A stretch of DNA of 47,504 nucleotides from Rhodobacterales bacterium (GTDB lineage Bacteria > Pseudomonadota > Alphaproteobacteria > Rhodobacterales > Rhodobacteraceae). Made by a program: the position numbers and the translations under genes. The stretch lies in contig QIGK01000071.1 in the NCBI GenBank assembly GCA_003228875.1, positions 1 through 47,504 on the forward strand, read 5' to 3'. Shown piece by piece: positions 1 through 7,419 of the stretch. Position 1 is the stretch's first letter, and each line of letters starts with the position of its first letter. The notes under the pieces are model-generated. The model did no database searches and was not told where the DNA came from. It worked only from the letters and a program-made list of their open reading frames with translations.

Positions 1-80
1 AAGACTTAGTTGCGCTGATAGATGCAAACGAAGCTGCACCAAAGAAACGCGGCACTTACAAAAAACGTATTTCAAAGTGA
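1..80 (+). CDS. C-terminal end of a small basic (AT-hook-like) protein, partial
   Basis: An open frame enters from the left edge and runs from base 3 to a TGA at 78-80, giving 25 residues. It ends with a basic stretch, PKKRGTYKKR, which resembles the AT-hook-like tails of H-NS-type and other small DNA-binding proteins of alphaproteobacteria. The start and any domain lie outside the window, so function cannot be assigned. The reading rests only on the basic motif and on the long inverted repeat that follows the stop. Confidence 0.45.
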   Translation, partial: DLVALIDANEAAPKKRGTYKKRISK

Positions 81-120
81 CCCACTACCGAGAATAGCTA
101 CTATTTTCAATCAATATCCC

Positions 121-136
121 GCCCGGTTTACCGGGC
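121..136. terminator. GC-rich hairpin after the left-edge gene
   Basis: A perfect 6-bp stem, GCCCGG/CCGGGC, with a TTTA loop lies 40 bases after the stop of the partial gene. It has no T-run, so it is at best a weak terminator. It adjoins and slightly overlaps the larger inverted repeat at 133-201. Confidence 0.4.
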
Positions 137-201
137 AGCGCACGGACCTCCCCCCGAGGGGAGGGCGCTTCTCGCCCACCCCTGAGGTCCGCGCACTGCC
201 C
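133..201. repeat. Long imperfect inverted repeat between convergent genes
   Basis: Two 18-base arms (133-150 and 184-201) are inverted copies with two mismatches. They enclose an inner hairpin with GGGCG/CGCCC pairing around a CTTCT loop and flanking G/C runs. The right arm ends on the first base of the sulfatase stop codon (201-203 on the plus strand). Lying between two converging genes, it could stop transcription from both sides or be a mobile palindromic repeat. Both roles are inference. Confidence 0.6.
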
Positions 202-1853
202 TAGTTCAGTTTATTCTTAGGTAAAGGTTCTGCTTTGCCAATGTATTTTGCCATCCGCTCCGTCGGAACCTCGCTTTCATCAAAAACGCCAACCACAATC
301 CCATCCTGTTTGCTACCTGCCAGCACCTCCGAATCCGAAACCGTGGTCCTCTGCGACATGCGCCGTGACCATTTTCCCAACCGTTCATACATCATTGCAA
401 TCACATCTCCACTGCCAGCATCCGCACCCAGATCAACCAGCTCCTGCGGGTCATTTAAGCGATCAAACAACATCGGCCTGAACCCGCCCTCCGCATGGAT
501 AAACGTATAGCGTTGATCGGCAATCATAAACAGCCGTGCATCCCGAGGCGTCACTCCCAGATCGCGCGCCATTGAGGATCGTGAATAATCATATTCGCTA
601 ATCGCGTAATCGCGCCATTTCGGGGTTTCGCCGCGCAAGAACGGCATCAGGGAATGCCCCTCAAGAATATGGTCGGGAATTTCCGCGCCAATGCATTCCA
701 GAAAAGTTGGTGCAAGATCAATCAGTTCCACCAGTTCATCCACAACCCGGCCGCGCGTGGTGTCAGCGTCGGGATCATAAATAATCAACGGCACTTTAAC
801 CGAGGGTTCATGAAACAAATCCTTCTCGCCCAGCCAATGATCCCCCAGATAATCCCCGTGATCCGAGGTCAGCACGATCAGGGTATCTTCCATCCTCCCC
901 GAGCCTTCCAGATGGTCCAGCAGACGCCCCAACTGATCATCACATTGTTTGATCAGGCCCATATAGGCGGGGATTACCGCCTCGCGCACTTCATCACGCG
1001 AAAACGCCTGACCGATGGGGTTTTGATGAAACGCGGCAAAGATCGGATGCTGGTTAACCAGTTCCGCCTTGGCGCGATTGACCGGCTGAATCTGGTTATG
1101 GCCATACATGTCGTGATAGGGAGCGGGCACAATATAAGGCCAGTGCGGTTTAATAAAACTGATATGGGCCATCCATGGTTTTTTGGCTTGATCGCTGTTT
1201 AAAAAATCTATCACACGGCTGGTTAGCCAAGGCGTTTCGCTGTCTTCCTTAGCAATATTCGCAGGCTTTTCAGCGTGTTTCATCAACCAGCCAGAGGCAA
1301 TATCATCGCCCGAGATCCCCGAATTGGCATAGTCATGCCACGGGTTATCCCCCGCATATCCCTTGGCTTTAAGGTAAGCATTATAGGGCGATTCCGTATC
1401 GTCATACGGCCCGTCGGCACCCACCGCGCGCAGCCCGTCTTCGCGCAACCACACATCAAACCCGCATTCTGCAACCCTTGCGCCAATGAGGCCATTGGTG
1501 CTGATGCCCAGCCGCTCCATTCCTGCATGATCCACCCGCATATGGGTTTTGCCGATCAGCCAGCTATCCATACCGGCCTTGCGCAGATGATCAGCCATCG
1601 TCATTTCACCAACCTTTAGCGGCGTGCCATTGGCCGACGCCCCGTGAGAGCTGACATACCGCCCCGTATAACTCGACATGCGCGATGCCCCGCACACCGG
1701 CGATTGCACATAGGTATTGGCAAACCGCACGCCCATGGCCGCCAGCCGGTCCATATGGGGCGTGTGCAGGGTTTTATGCCCCGCGCAAGACAGGTAATCA
1801 TGCCGGAGCTGGTCATACATGATGAACAGAATGTTTTTGGTTTTGCGGGTCAT
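201..1853 (-). CDS. Sulfatase / phosphonate monoester hydrolase family enzyme
   Basis: A 550-residue protein of the alkaline phosphatase superfamily. Metal-binding D14-Q15 lies near the N-terminus. Residues 54-58, CGASR, match the C-x-(P/A)-x-R signature whose cysteine is oxidised to formylglycine as the nucleophile. D331-H332 and the nearby K344 supply the second metal site. There is no signal peptide, so the enzyme should be cytoplasmic, as in the phosphonate monoesterase / phosphodiesterase and choline-sulfatase branches. The substrate cannot be told from the sequence. No sulfatase-maturase gene lies alongside. It is the only gene of its transcription unit. Confidence 0.88.
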   Translation of the reverse strand: MTRKTKNILFIMYDQLRHDYLSCAGHKTLHTPHMDRLAAMGVRFANTYVQSPVCGASRMSSYTGRYVSSHGASANGTPLKVGEMTMADHLRKAGMDSWLIGKTHMRVDHAGMERLGISTNGLIGARVAECGFDVWLREDGLRAVGADGPYDDTESPYNAYLKAKGYAGDNPWHDYANSGISGDDIASGWLMKHAEKPANIAKEDSETPWLTSRVIDFLNSDQAKKPWMAHISFIKPHWPYIVPAPYHDMYGHNQIQPVNRAKAELVNQHPIFAAFHQNPIGQAFSRDEVREAVIPAYMGLIKQCDDQLGRLLDHLEGSGRMEDTLIVLTSDHGDYLGDHWLGEKDLFHEPSVKVPLIIYDPDADTTRGRVVDELVELIDLAPTFLECIGAEIPDHILEGHSLMPFLRGETPKWRDYAISEYDYSRSSMARDLGVTPRDARLFMIADQRYTFIHAEGGFRPMLFDRLNDPQELVDLGADAGSGDVIAMMYERLGKWSRRMSQRTTVSDSEVLAGSKQDGIVVGVFDESEVPTERMAKYIGKAEPLPKNKLN

Positions 1854-2000
1854 GGGCCCAAGCGTATCAGCCCAATGGGAAACCTTCCAGCGTTGCCCGT
1901 AGTGATGGGGTGGCTAAGTTGAGGGGTTCTCCACTATTGCAACCCTCAAGTTTGCCTTCTAATTTGGTATCAAATTTATGAAGATCGGTAACGCAAATAA

Positions 2001-2576
2001 ATGAAACCACATTCGATATCGCAATTACCTTTTTTGGCCAAGCTTTATTATTACATGATTAACCTGATAGCTGTCTTGGCGGTGCTGGGGGTTATTGTTC
2101 GTTTTGTTCCTAACCCTTTCATTACAGAAAACCTTTTTTGGGTAACCTTTTTTTCTGGTGCAGCGTTCTGGGCCTCGTACCGGTTAATGGACCAATATTA
2201 CCCTCATCCACGGTGGTCAAATCCAAACGGATTTAACAAGTTGGCTCTAATTAAGAAAATTCCTCTCTATACCGGTGCTATATTTTTATTTTATTTCTTT
2301 GTGCAAAGCACGATGTTTGCGAGCTTACCATTTATTGTGTCTTTTGCATTTGGTAAGGAAGGTGAGCAGGTTGCCATAGTGGAAAATCCGCGCTTATACA
2401 GCCGACCTTGCTCTGGCGGGCTGACATTGGCAGATTATCCAGAAATGTTGTCTTACTTGTGTGGATTGTCTTACAGTATCCCAGAATTAGCTGAAGGCGA
2501 TCAAATCAGGCTAATTGGGGTAAAAACAATAATGGGTATACGGGTGCAAAGTATTGAGCTTGTTGATGCGCCCTAA
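2001..2576 (+). CDS. Orphan membrane protein, AT-rich
   Basis: A 191-residue protein I do not recognise. It has hydrophobic segments at about residues 18-36, 43-60 and 90-112, then a C-terminal soluble part of about 70 residues with two cysteines (in RPCSGG and YLCGLS) that could pair if it is exported. No good ribosome-binding site precedes the ATG at 2001, and an in-frame ATG at residue 19 is an alternative start. Base composition is clearly more AT-rich than in the flanking genes, suggesting recent acquisition. It is divergent from the sulfatase and no neighbour hints at a role. Confidence 0.6.
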   Translation: MKPHSISQLPFLAKLYYYMINLIAVLAVLGVIVRFVPNPFITENLFWVTFFSGAAFWASYRLMDQYYPHPRWSNPNGFNKLALIKKIPLYTGAIFLFYFFVQSTMFASLPFIVSFAFGKEGEQVAIVENPRLYSRPCSGGLTLADYPEMLSYLCGLSYSIPELAEGDQIRLIGVKTIMGIRVQSIELVDAP

Positions 2577-2661
2577 ATCGCAAACCCACCAGGGTTGACT
2601 TAACCCGTTGCTGGACTGTCAATTTTCTGCGTATGTGCTGTTGACCTTAAACAGGAATGCC

Positions 2662-3306
2662 TTAGCGATTATTTAAGAATTCTGTCAACTTATCAAAATG
2701 ATCAAACAGGAAATCATGTTTTAATTCTGCAACCGGCGTTTCGCGATAACCCCCTTCAAACAATGCAAATGTCATATTGGCATTGCTGGCGGCTTGCACG
2801 TCAGTCTCGGAATCGCCGACATAAATACAATCACCCATATCCACAGAAAGCTGCTCAACGCAGCCCAAAAGCGGCGCGGGGTGGGGTTTGTGATGGGCAT
2901 AGGTGTCACCGCCGACAACTACGTCAAAATATTTAGACAGGTCTAAACCTTCAAGAATGGTCAGGGCAGGGACCAGCGGTTTGTTGGTGCAAACCGCCAT
3001 TTTTATGCCTTTGGCCTGCATGGTGTCCAGACAGTTAATTACCCCCGCATAAGGCGCGGTCAGGGTGGTGCAATCGGCATCGTAATATTCCCGCATGGCC
3101 TCTAGCGCTGCATCGCTCAACGGCAGGTCGTAAACAGCCAGACAGCGCTCCACAAATTTGGGAATACCATTGCCGACAAAGGATTCAATGGTTGCCAGAT
3201 CAAGCGGTGCAAGGTTCAGCCCTGCCAACATTTTGTTGCCAGCTGCCTGAATGTCGGGCGTGCTGTGGACCAATGTTCCGTCCAAATCCCAGATTATTGC
3301 TTTCAT
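2662..3306 (-). CDS. gph: Phosphoglycolate phosphatase (HAD family)
   Basis: A 214-residue HAD-superfamily hydrolase. The nucleophile motif DLDGT occupies residues 7-11. Motif II with the conserved lysine is CTNKP, and the acidic motif is GDSETD. Family members dephosphorylate 2-phosphoglycolate made by RuBisCO oxygenation or by DNA repair. It is the last gene of the gap-fba-rpe-gph unit; its ATG overlaps the stop of rpe by four bases (ATGA), so the two are probably translationally coupled. The order equals that of cbbG-cbbA-cbbE-cbbZ in Calvin-cycle operons, though RuBisCO is not in the window. Specificity among HAD phosphatases is inferred from this context. Confidence 0.85.
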   Translation of the reverse strand: MKAIIWDLDGTLVHSTPDIQAAGNKMLAGLNLAPLDLATIESFVGNGIPKFVERCLAVYDLPLSDAALEAMREYYDADCTTLTAPYAGVINCLDTMQAKGIKMAVCTNKPLVPALTILEGLDLSKYFDVVVGGDTYAHHKPHPAPLLGCVEQLSVDMGDCIYVGDSETDVQAASNANMTFALFEGGYRETPVAELKHDFLFDHFDKLTEFLNNR

Positions 3307-3986
3307 CGCGCCGCTTCGCTGGCATCGCGAATGGCGCGGATATTTTGGCCATAAGGCGCCGGGTTTTCAACCGAGCCGCCTTTGAATACAGCCGAACCCG
3401 CCACCAGAATATTGGCACCGGCGGCCGCCATTAGCGGGCCGGTTTCAGGGGTGATGCCGCCATCGATCTCAATATGAATATCGCGATCCCCAATCATTTT
3501 GCGAATTTCCTTAACTTTGTCGATCTGGCTATGGATAAATTTCTGGCCGCCAAATCCGGGGTTTACGGTCATCACACAAACCATATCGATCAGGTCCATC
3601 ACATATTTGATTGAACTGGCAGGGGTGGACGGGTTCAACGCCACGCCAGCCTTGCAGCCAAGGTCGCGGATATATTGCAAGGAACGGTGCAAATGCGGGC
3701 CGGCCTCGACGTGGATGGTTAGGTAATCTGCACCTGAATCTGCAAACGCCTTAAGGTATTGATCCGTTGGCGCAATCATCAGATGCACATCCATCACGGT
3801 TTTGATATGCGGGCGGATGGCTTTGCAGGTATCGGGGCCAAAGGTGATGTTGGGCACAAAATGCCCGTCCATCACATCCACATGCACCCAGTCACAGCCC
3901 TCAGCTTCGATGGCGCGGATTTCCGCACCAAAATTGGCAAAATCGGCTGCCAGAATGGAAGGGGCGATTTTGATAGAACGGTCCAT
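3303..3986 (-). CDS. rpe: Ribulose-phosphate 3-epimerase
   Basis: A 227-residue TIM-barrel enzyme that interconverts ribulose 5-phosphate and xylulose 5-phosphate in the pentose phosphate and Calvin pathways. Diagnostic segments are the N-terminal APSILAADF, the metal and catalytic region HVDVMDGHFVPN, the phosphate-loop region VNPGFGGQKF, and IDGGI near residue 175. Length and start fit the family. An AAAGG stretch precedes the ATG. It follows fba after 65 bases and overlaps gph by four bases. Confidence 0.96.
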   Translation of the reverse strand: MDRSIKIAPSILAADFANFGAEIRAIEAEGCDWVHVDVMDGHFVPNITFGPDTCKAIRPHIKTVMDVHLMIAPTDQYLKAFADSGADYLTIHVEAGPHLHRSLQYIRDLGCKAGVALNPSTPASSIKYVMDLIDMVCVMTVNPGFGGQKFIHSQIDKVKEIRKMIGDRDIHIEIDGGITPETGPLMAAAGANILVAGSAVFKGGSVENPAPYGQNIRAIRDASEAAR

Positions 3987-4051
3987 GACTGGCCTTTTGT
4001 TTTATTATTCAAGGTCATCACCCCCACATTAGGGTGGGGATGAAGGATTGA

Positions 4052-5101
4052 TCAAATAGTGCCATCCGCATACCGTTTGGCCATGTCATCCATCGGAATC
4101 GGGGTGATATTTTCCGCGTGGCCAGCAGCGCCAAAGGCGTCAAACCGCTCAATGCAAAGCTTTTCCATAATTGCCATGGCAGGGACATTGAATTTACGCG
4201 GGTCAAACACTTTGCCATCTTGGGCCGCCACTTTACGATACTGGCCGGTGATCGCCATGCGGTTATCGGTATCGATATTAACCTTGCGCACCCCGTTTTT
4301 AATACCGCGCACAATCTCGTCAAGCGGCACGCCATAGGTTTGCGGCATATTACCGCCAAATTCGTTGATGATGTCCTGAAGTTCTTGGGGCACCGAAGAT
4401 GACCCATGCATCACCAGATGGGTGTTGGGCAGCTTGGCATGAATGGATTCAATAACATCCATTGCCAAGGTTTCGCCGGTTGGTTTTTTGCTGAATTTAT
4501 AAGCGCCGTGGCTGGTGCCACAAGCAATCGCAAGCGCGTCCACTTTGGTGCGTTTCACAAATTCCACGGCTTGGTCGGGGTCGGTCAGCATTTGGGATTT
4601 GGTTAATTTTCCTTCAGCACCGGAACCGTCTTCCTCAGCCGCTTCGCCAGTTTCAAGAGACCCGAGAACCCCAAGTTCCCCCTCCACGCTCGCACCAACC
4701 CAATGGGCCATGCGCGAAACCTGTGCAGTTATATCAACGTTATAATCAAAGGATGCCGGGGTTTTCATGTCGGCTTCAAGCGAGCCATCCATCATCACAG
4801 AGGTAAAACCATATTGAATGGCGCTGGCGCAAACCTGTTGATTATGGCCATGATCCTGATGCATACAAATCGGAATATCAGGATACATTTCAACCAAAGC
4901 CGCAACAATGTGGCGCAGCATGATATCGCCCGCATATTTGCGCGCAGAGGTGCTGGCAGACAATAGAACCGGGCTGTTGGTTTTTTCAGCGGCGCGCATG
5001 ATTGCCAGTGATTGTTCCATATTGTTGATGTTAAACGCTGGCACGCCATAGTTATTTTCAGCGGCGTGATCCAGCAATTGTCGAAGGGTAATGAGGGCCA
5101 T
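4052..5101 (-). CDS. fba: Fructose-bisphosphate aldolase, class II
   Basis: A 349-residue zinc aldolase that cleaves fructose 1,6-bisphosphate, or condenses glyceraldehyde 3-phosphate and [12 protein letters not shown] holds the first zinc histidine and catalytic region. MHGSSSVP and the segment ending in NIDTDNR are typical of the Calvin-type (CbbA) branch of about 350 residues rather than of E. coli FbaA. CAGGAGAAG lies seven bases before the ATG. It sits between gap and rpe with a 27-base gap to gap, which supports a single transcript. Confidence 0.95.
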   Translation of the reverse strand: MALITLRQLLDHAAENNYGVPAFNINNMEQSLAIMRAAEKTNSPVLLSASTSARKYAGDIMLRHIVAALVEMYPDIPICMHQDHGHNQQVCASAIQYGFTSVMMDGSLEADMKTPASFDYNVDITAQVSRMAHWVGASVEGELGVLGSLETGEAAEEDGSGAEGKLTKSQMLTDPDQAVEFVKRTKVDALAIACGTSHGAYKFSKKPTGETLAMDVIESIHAKLPNTHLVMHGSSSVPQELQDIINEFGGNMPQTYGVPLDEIVRGIKNGVRKVNIDTDNRMAITGQYRKVAAQDGKVFDPRKFNVPAMAIMEKLCIERFDAFGAAGHAENITPIPMDDMAKRYADGTI

Positions 5102-5128
5102 TTAGTCTTCTCCTGTTATTGGGGCAGC

Positions 5129-6127
5129 TTAGAAGCTGCCCATGATGACGGCATTGTCTGCCATGCGGTTTGAGAAACCCCACTCGTTATCATACCAAGT
5201 CAGAATGCGCACAAGGCGGTTATCCATAACGCGGGTTTGATCCAAATGGAAAATGCTTGAGTGCGGGTCATGGTTAAAATCAACCGAGACATTTGGCACG
5301 TCGGTATAGGCCAGAACCCCTTTTAAGGGTCCGTCCGCCGCCGCGCGGATTGCATCATTAATTTCCTCAACGCTGGTGTCGCGGGCGGCGTTGAATTTCA
5401 GGTCCACAACTGACACATTCGGGGTTGGAACGCGGATCGCCATGCCGTCCAGCTTGCCGTTCAGTTCGGGCAAAACCAGACCAACGGCTTTGGCGGCACC
5501 TGTGGTTGTGGGGATCATGCTAAGCGCTGCGGCGCGACCGCGATAAGGGTCTTTATGCATTGTGTCCAAGGTTGGCTGATCACCGGTATAGGCGTGGATT
5601 GTGGTCATGAAACCCTGTTCAATCCCGACCAGATTATTCAGAACATATGCAACCGGCGACAGGCAGTTGGTGGTGCAGGACGCATTGGAAACGATAATAT
5701 CATCAGCGGTCAGGCTGTCATGGTTAACCCCGTAAACAATGGTTTTATCCGCACCGGCACCGGGGGCCGAGATCAGAACTTTTTTGGCGCCCGATTGCAG
5801 CAACAGGCTGGCTTTGGCATGGGCAGTAAAAATGCCGGTGCATTCCAGCGCCACATCGACGCCATCCCATTTCAACTTGGTCGGGTCGCGCTCCGAGGAG
5901 ACCGAAATCGGGCCGGTGCCAACATTGATGGTATTGCCTTCCACCACAACCTTTTGTGGAAAACGGCCATGGACAGAATCAAATTGCAACAGGTGGGCAT
6001 TGGTTTCAACCGAGCCAAGGTCGTTGATGGCAACAACTTCGATGTCGGTGCGACCGGATTCGATGATGGCGCGCAATACGTTACGGCCGATGCGGCCAAA
6101 GCCGTTGATGGCTACTTTTACTGTCAT
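5129..6127 (-). CDS. gap: Glyceraldehyde-3-phosphate dehydrogenase, type I
   Basis: A 332-residue NAD-dependent dehydrogenase of glycolysis. It has the Rossmann motif NGFGRIGR at residues 8-15 and the catalytic-cysteine motif SCTTNC near residue 150. An aspartate in AINDLG at the end of the second strand favours NAD over NADP. AAAGGA precedes the ATG, and this ribosome-binding site lies inside the last codons of the transketolase remnant upstream, which may explain why that scrap has been kept. It is the first intact gene of the carbon-metabolism operon. Confidence 0.97.
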   Translation of the reverse strand: MTVKVAINGFGRIGRNVLRAIIESGRTDIEVVAINDLGSVETNAHLLQFDSVHGRFPQKVVVEGNTINVGTGPISVSSERDPTKLKWDGVDVALECTGIFTAHAKASLLLQSGAKKVLISAPGAGADKTIVYGVNHDSLTADDIIVSNASCTTNCLSPVAYVLNNLVGIEQGFMTTIHAYTGDQPTLDTMHKDPYRGRAAALSMIPTTTGAAKAVGLVLPELNGKLDGMAIRVPTPNVSVVDLKFNAARDTSVEEINDAIRAAADGPLKGVLAYTDVPNVSVDFNHDPHSSIFHLDQTRVMDNRLVRILTWYDNEWGFSNRMADNAVIMGSF

Positions 6128-6131
6128 GGGT

Positions 6132-6285
6132 TCAGGTTCCTTTAATTAGGGCGTTGGCGGCATCAATAACCGTGTTAACGGTGATGCCGAATTGGGCACA
6201 AAGTTCGTCAGCTAGCGCAGATGCACCAAAGCTAACCAAGCCAATAAAGGTTGAATTGACGCCAAGCAAGGCCCGCAGCTTTGAT
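6132..6285 (-). pseudogene. tkt: Transketolase C-terminal remnant
   Basis: Immediately upstream of gap, an open minus-strand frame ends in TGA at 6134-6132. It reads STFIGLVSFGASALADELC followed by AQFGIT and a final A-rich helix. This matches the end of transketolases, which read FIGM.GFGASAP..ELY..FGIT before a C-terminal alanine-rich helix. Only about 50 codons are recognisable; the sequence further upstream does not resemble the enzyme, so more than 90% of the gene is gone. A tkt-gap order is common in related bacteria, which supports an ancestral tkt-gap-fba-rpe-gph operon that was truncated by deletion. Confidence 0.75.
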
Positions 6286-6380
6286 TTGTCGCTGTTTAAA
6301 AAAAATGCACGGGGTGGTGCGCTGAAACTAACCTCGATATGCCGCAGTTTTCAGCCGAAACCGCGCTGCCATTAATGTGC

Positions 6381-6411
6381 TTGACCTCAAGTTAACATGA
6401 ACAATTATAAC
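6381..6411 (+). promoter_or_regulatory. MerR/SoxR-type promoter with 19-bp spacer
   Basis: TTGACC (6381-6386) and TATAAC (6406-6411) are separated by 19 bases, the over-long spacing typical of promoters activated by MerR-family regulators. The spacer begins ACCTCAAGTTAAC, identical to the left half of the classical SoxR box. The right half (ATGAACA) is degenerate. The site faces the DMT permease 115 bases downstream. No soxR-like gene is in the window. Confidence 0.5.
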
Positions 6412-6525
6412 TGCATCATGTTTCGGTTTGTGAGGCGCTATGATATTGAATCCTTATGTATATTTCCCGTATTGGCAATGTCAGAAAAGGGACATGCCCG
6501 GTTCTAACACCTTGCTAAAAAAGCC

Positions 6526-7392
6526 ATGAAAGTTCTTTTACTGGTCTTGCTTGGTTTCCTTTGGAGCGCGCGCCTTGTGGCCCTAAAGGCCGCAGGTTTA
6601 TCGGGCATCCCAACACATGTGATCGTATCAACCTCGATCTTTGGCATAGCATTGCTTTACAGTGCATTAGCGATGTGGCGCGGTTCGTGGCCACCGATTG
6701 ATCGCGAAACAGTAAAGTTCTATGCGCTGAGCGGTGCATTTGGTTTTATTCTGCCGTTTATTCTGGAAACCCTCGTTGCGCCCAACATGTCGGTCTTTGT
6801 GTTTGTTATGATCATCGCGACTATGCCCGTTTTCACTGTGTTGATGGCGGCTGTTTTTGGGTCTGAGAAACCGGGCACACAGCAGTATATTGCTGTTGGG
6901 CTTGGGTTTATTGTGGCGGTTTTGATTGTATACGATGCCAGCGGCGGTGCTGCGGCACAGCAAATTGACTGGAAATGGATCCTGCTGGCGTTTGGTGTGC
7001 CGGTTTTCTATGCGGGCAATACCCTGTATGTCGCTTCACATTTTCCGCGCGGGGTCCAAGCGATTCAGATTGCCCATGCCCAAGCGCTTATTGTCTCAGT
7101 AGCAGCATTTTTGGGAAGTGTTCTGATAGGCGTAACAGATGAATGGCATCTGATCTCAAGAAATGTTCCGGCGATTGCCGGAATTGTTTTTGAAGGGCTG
7201 GCGTTGCTGATCTATCTGAAAATCACGCGGGATTTCGGCGCGACTTTTGTTTCGCTTGCGAACTATGTCTCGATGGTATTTGCGGTCATTCTCGGGGCGA
7301 TTTTCTTTGATGATAATCTGACATGGTTGTCACTGGCTGCCACAGGATTCTTGATTGCTTCGCTTTCTGTTATCCAACTGAAACGGGTCTGA
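6526..7392 (+). CDS. EamA/DMT-family permease
   Basis: A 288-residue inner-membrane protein with about ten hydrophobic segments in two repeated halves, the layout of the drug/metabolite transporter family (EamA domains at roughly 5-140 and 150-285). Such carriers export amino acids, metabolites or drugs, and the substrate cannot be read from the sequence. The N-terminal segment LLGFLWSARLVALKAA corresponds to the family's usual first helix. It is monocistronic and converges on the ABC permease gene. The MerR-like promoter upstream suggests induction by redox or xenobiotic stress (inference). Confidence 0.85.
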   Translation: MKVLLLVLLGFLWSARLVALKAAGLSGIPTHVIVSTSIFGIALLYSALAMWRGSWPPIDRETVKFYALSGAFGFILPFILETLVAPNMSVFVFVMIIATMPVFTVLMAAVFGSEKPGTQQYIAVGLGFIVAVLIVYDASGGAAAQQIDWKWILLAFGVPVFYAGNTLYVASHFPRGVQAIQIAHAQALIVSVAAFLGSVLIGVTDEWHLISRNVPAIAGIVFEGLALLIYLKITRDFGATFVSLANYVSMVFAVILGAIFFDDNLTWLSLAATGFLIASLSVIQLKRV

Positions 7393-7419
7393 TTTTGGCG
7401 GACAGCGCAATTACACGCC

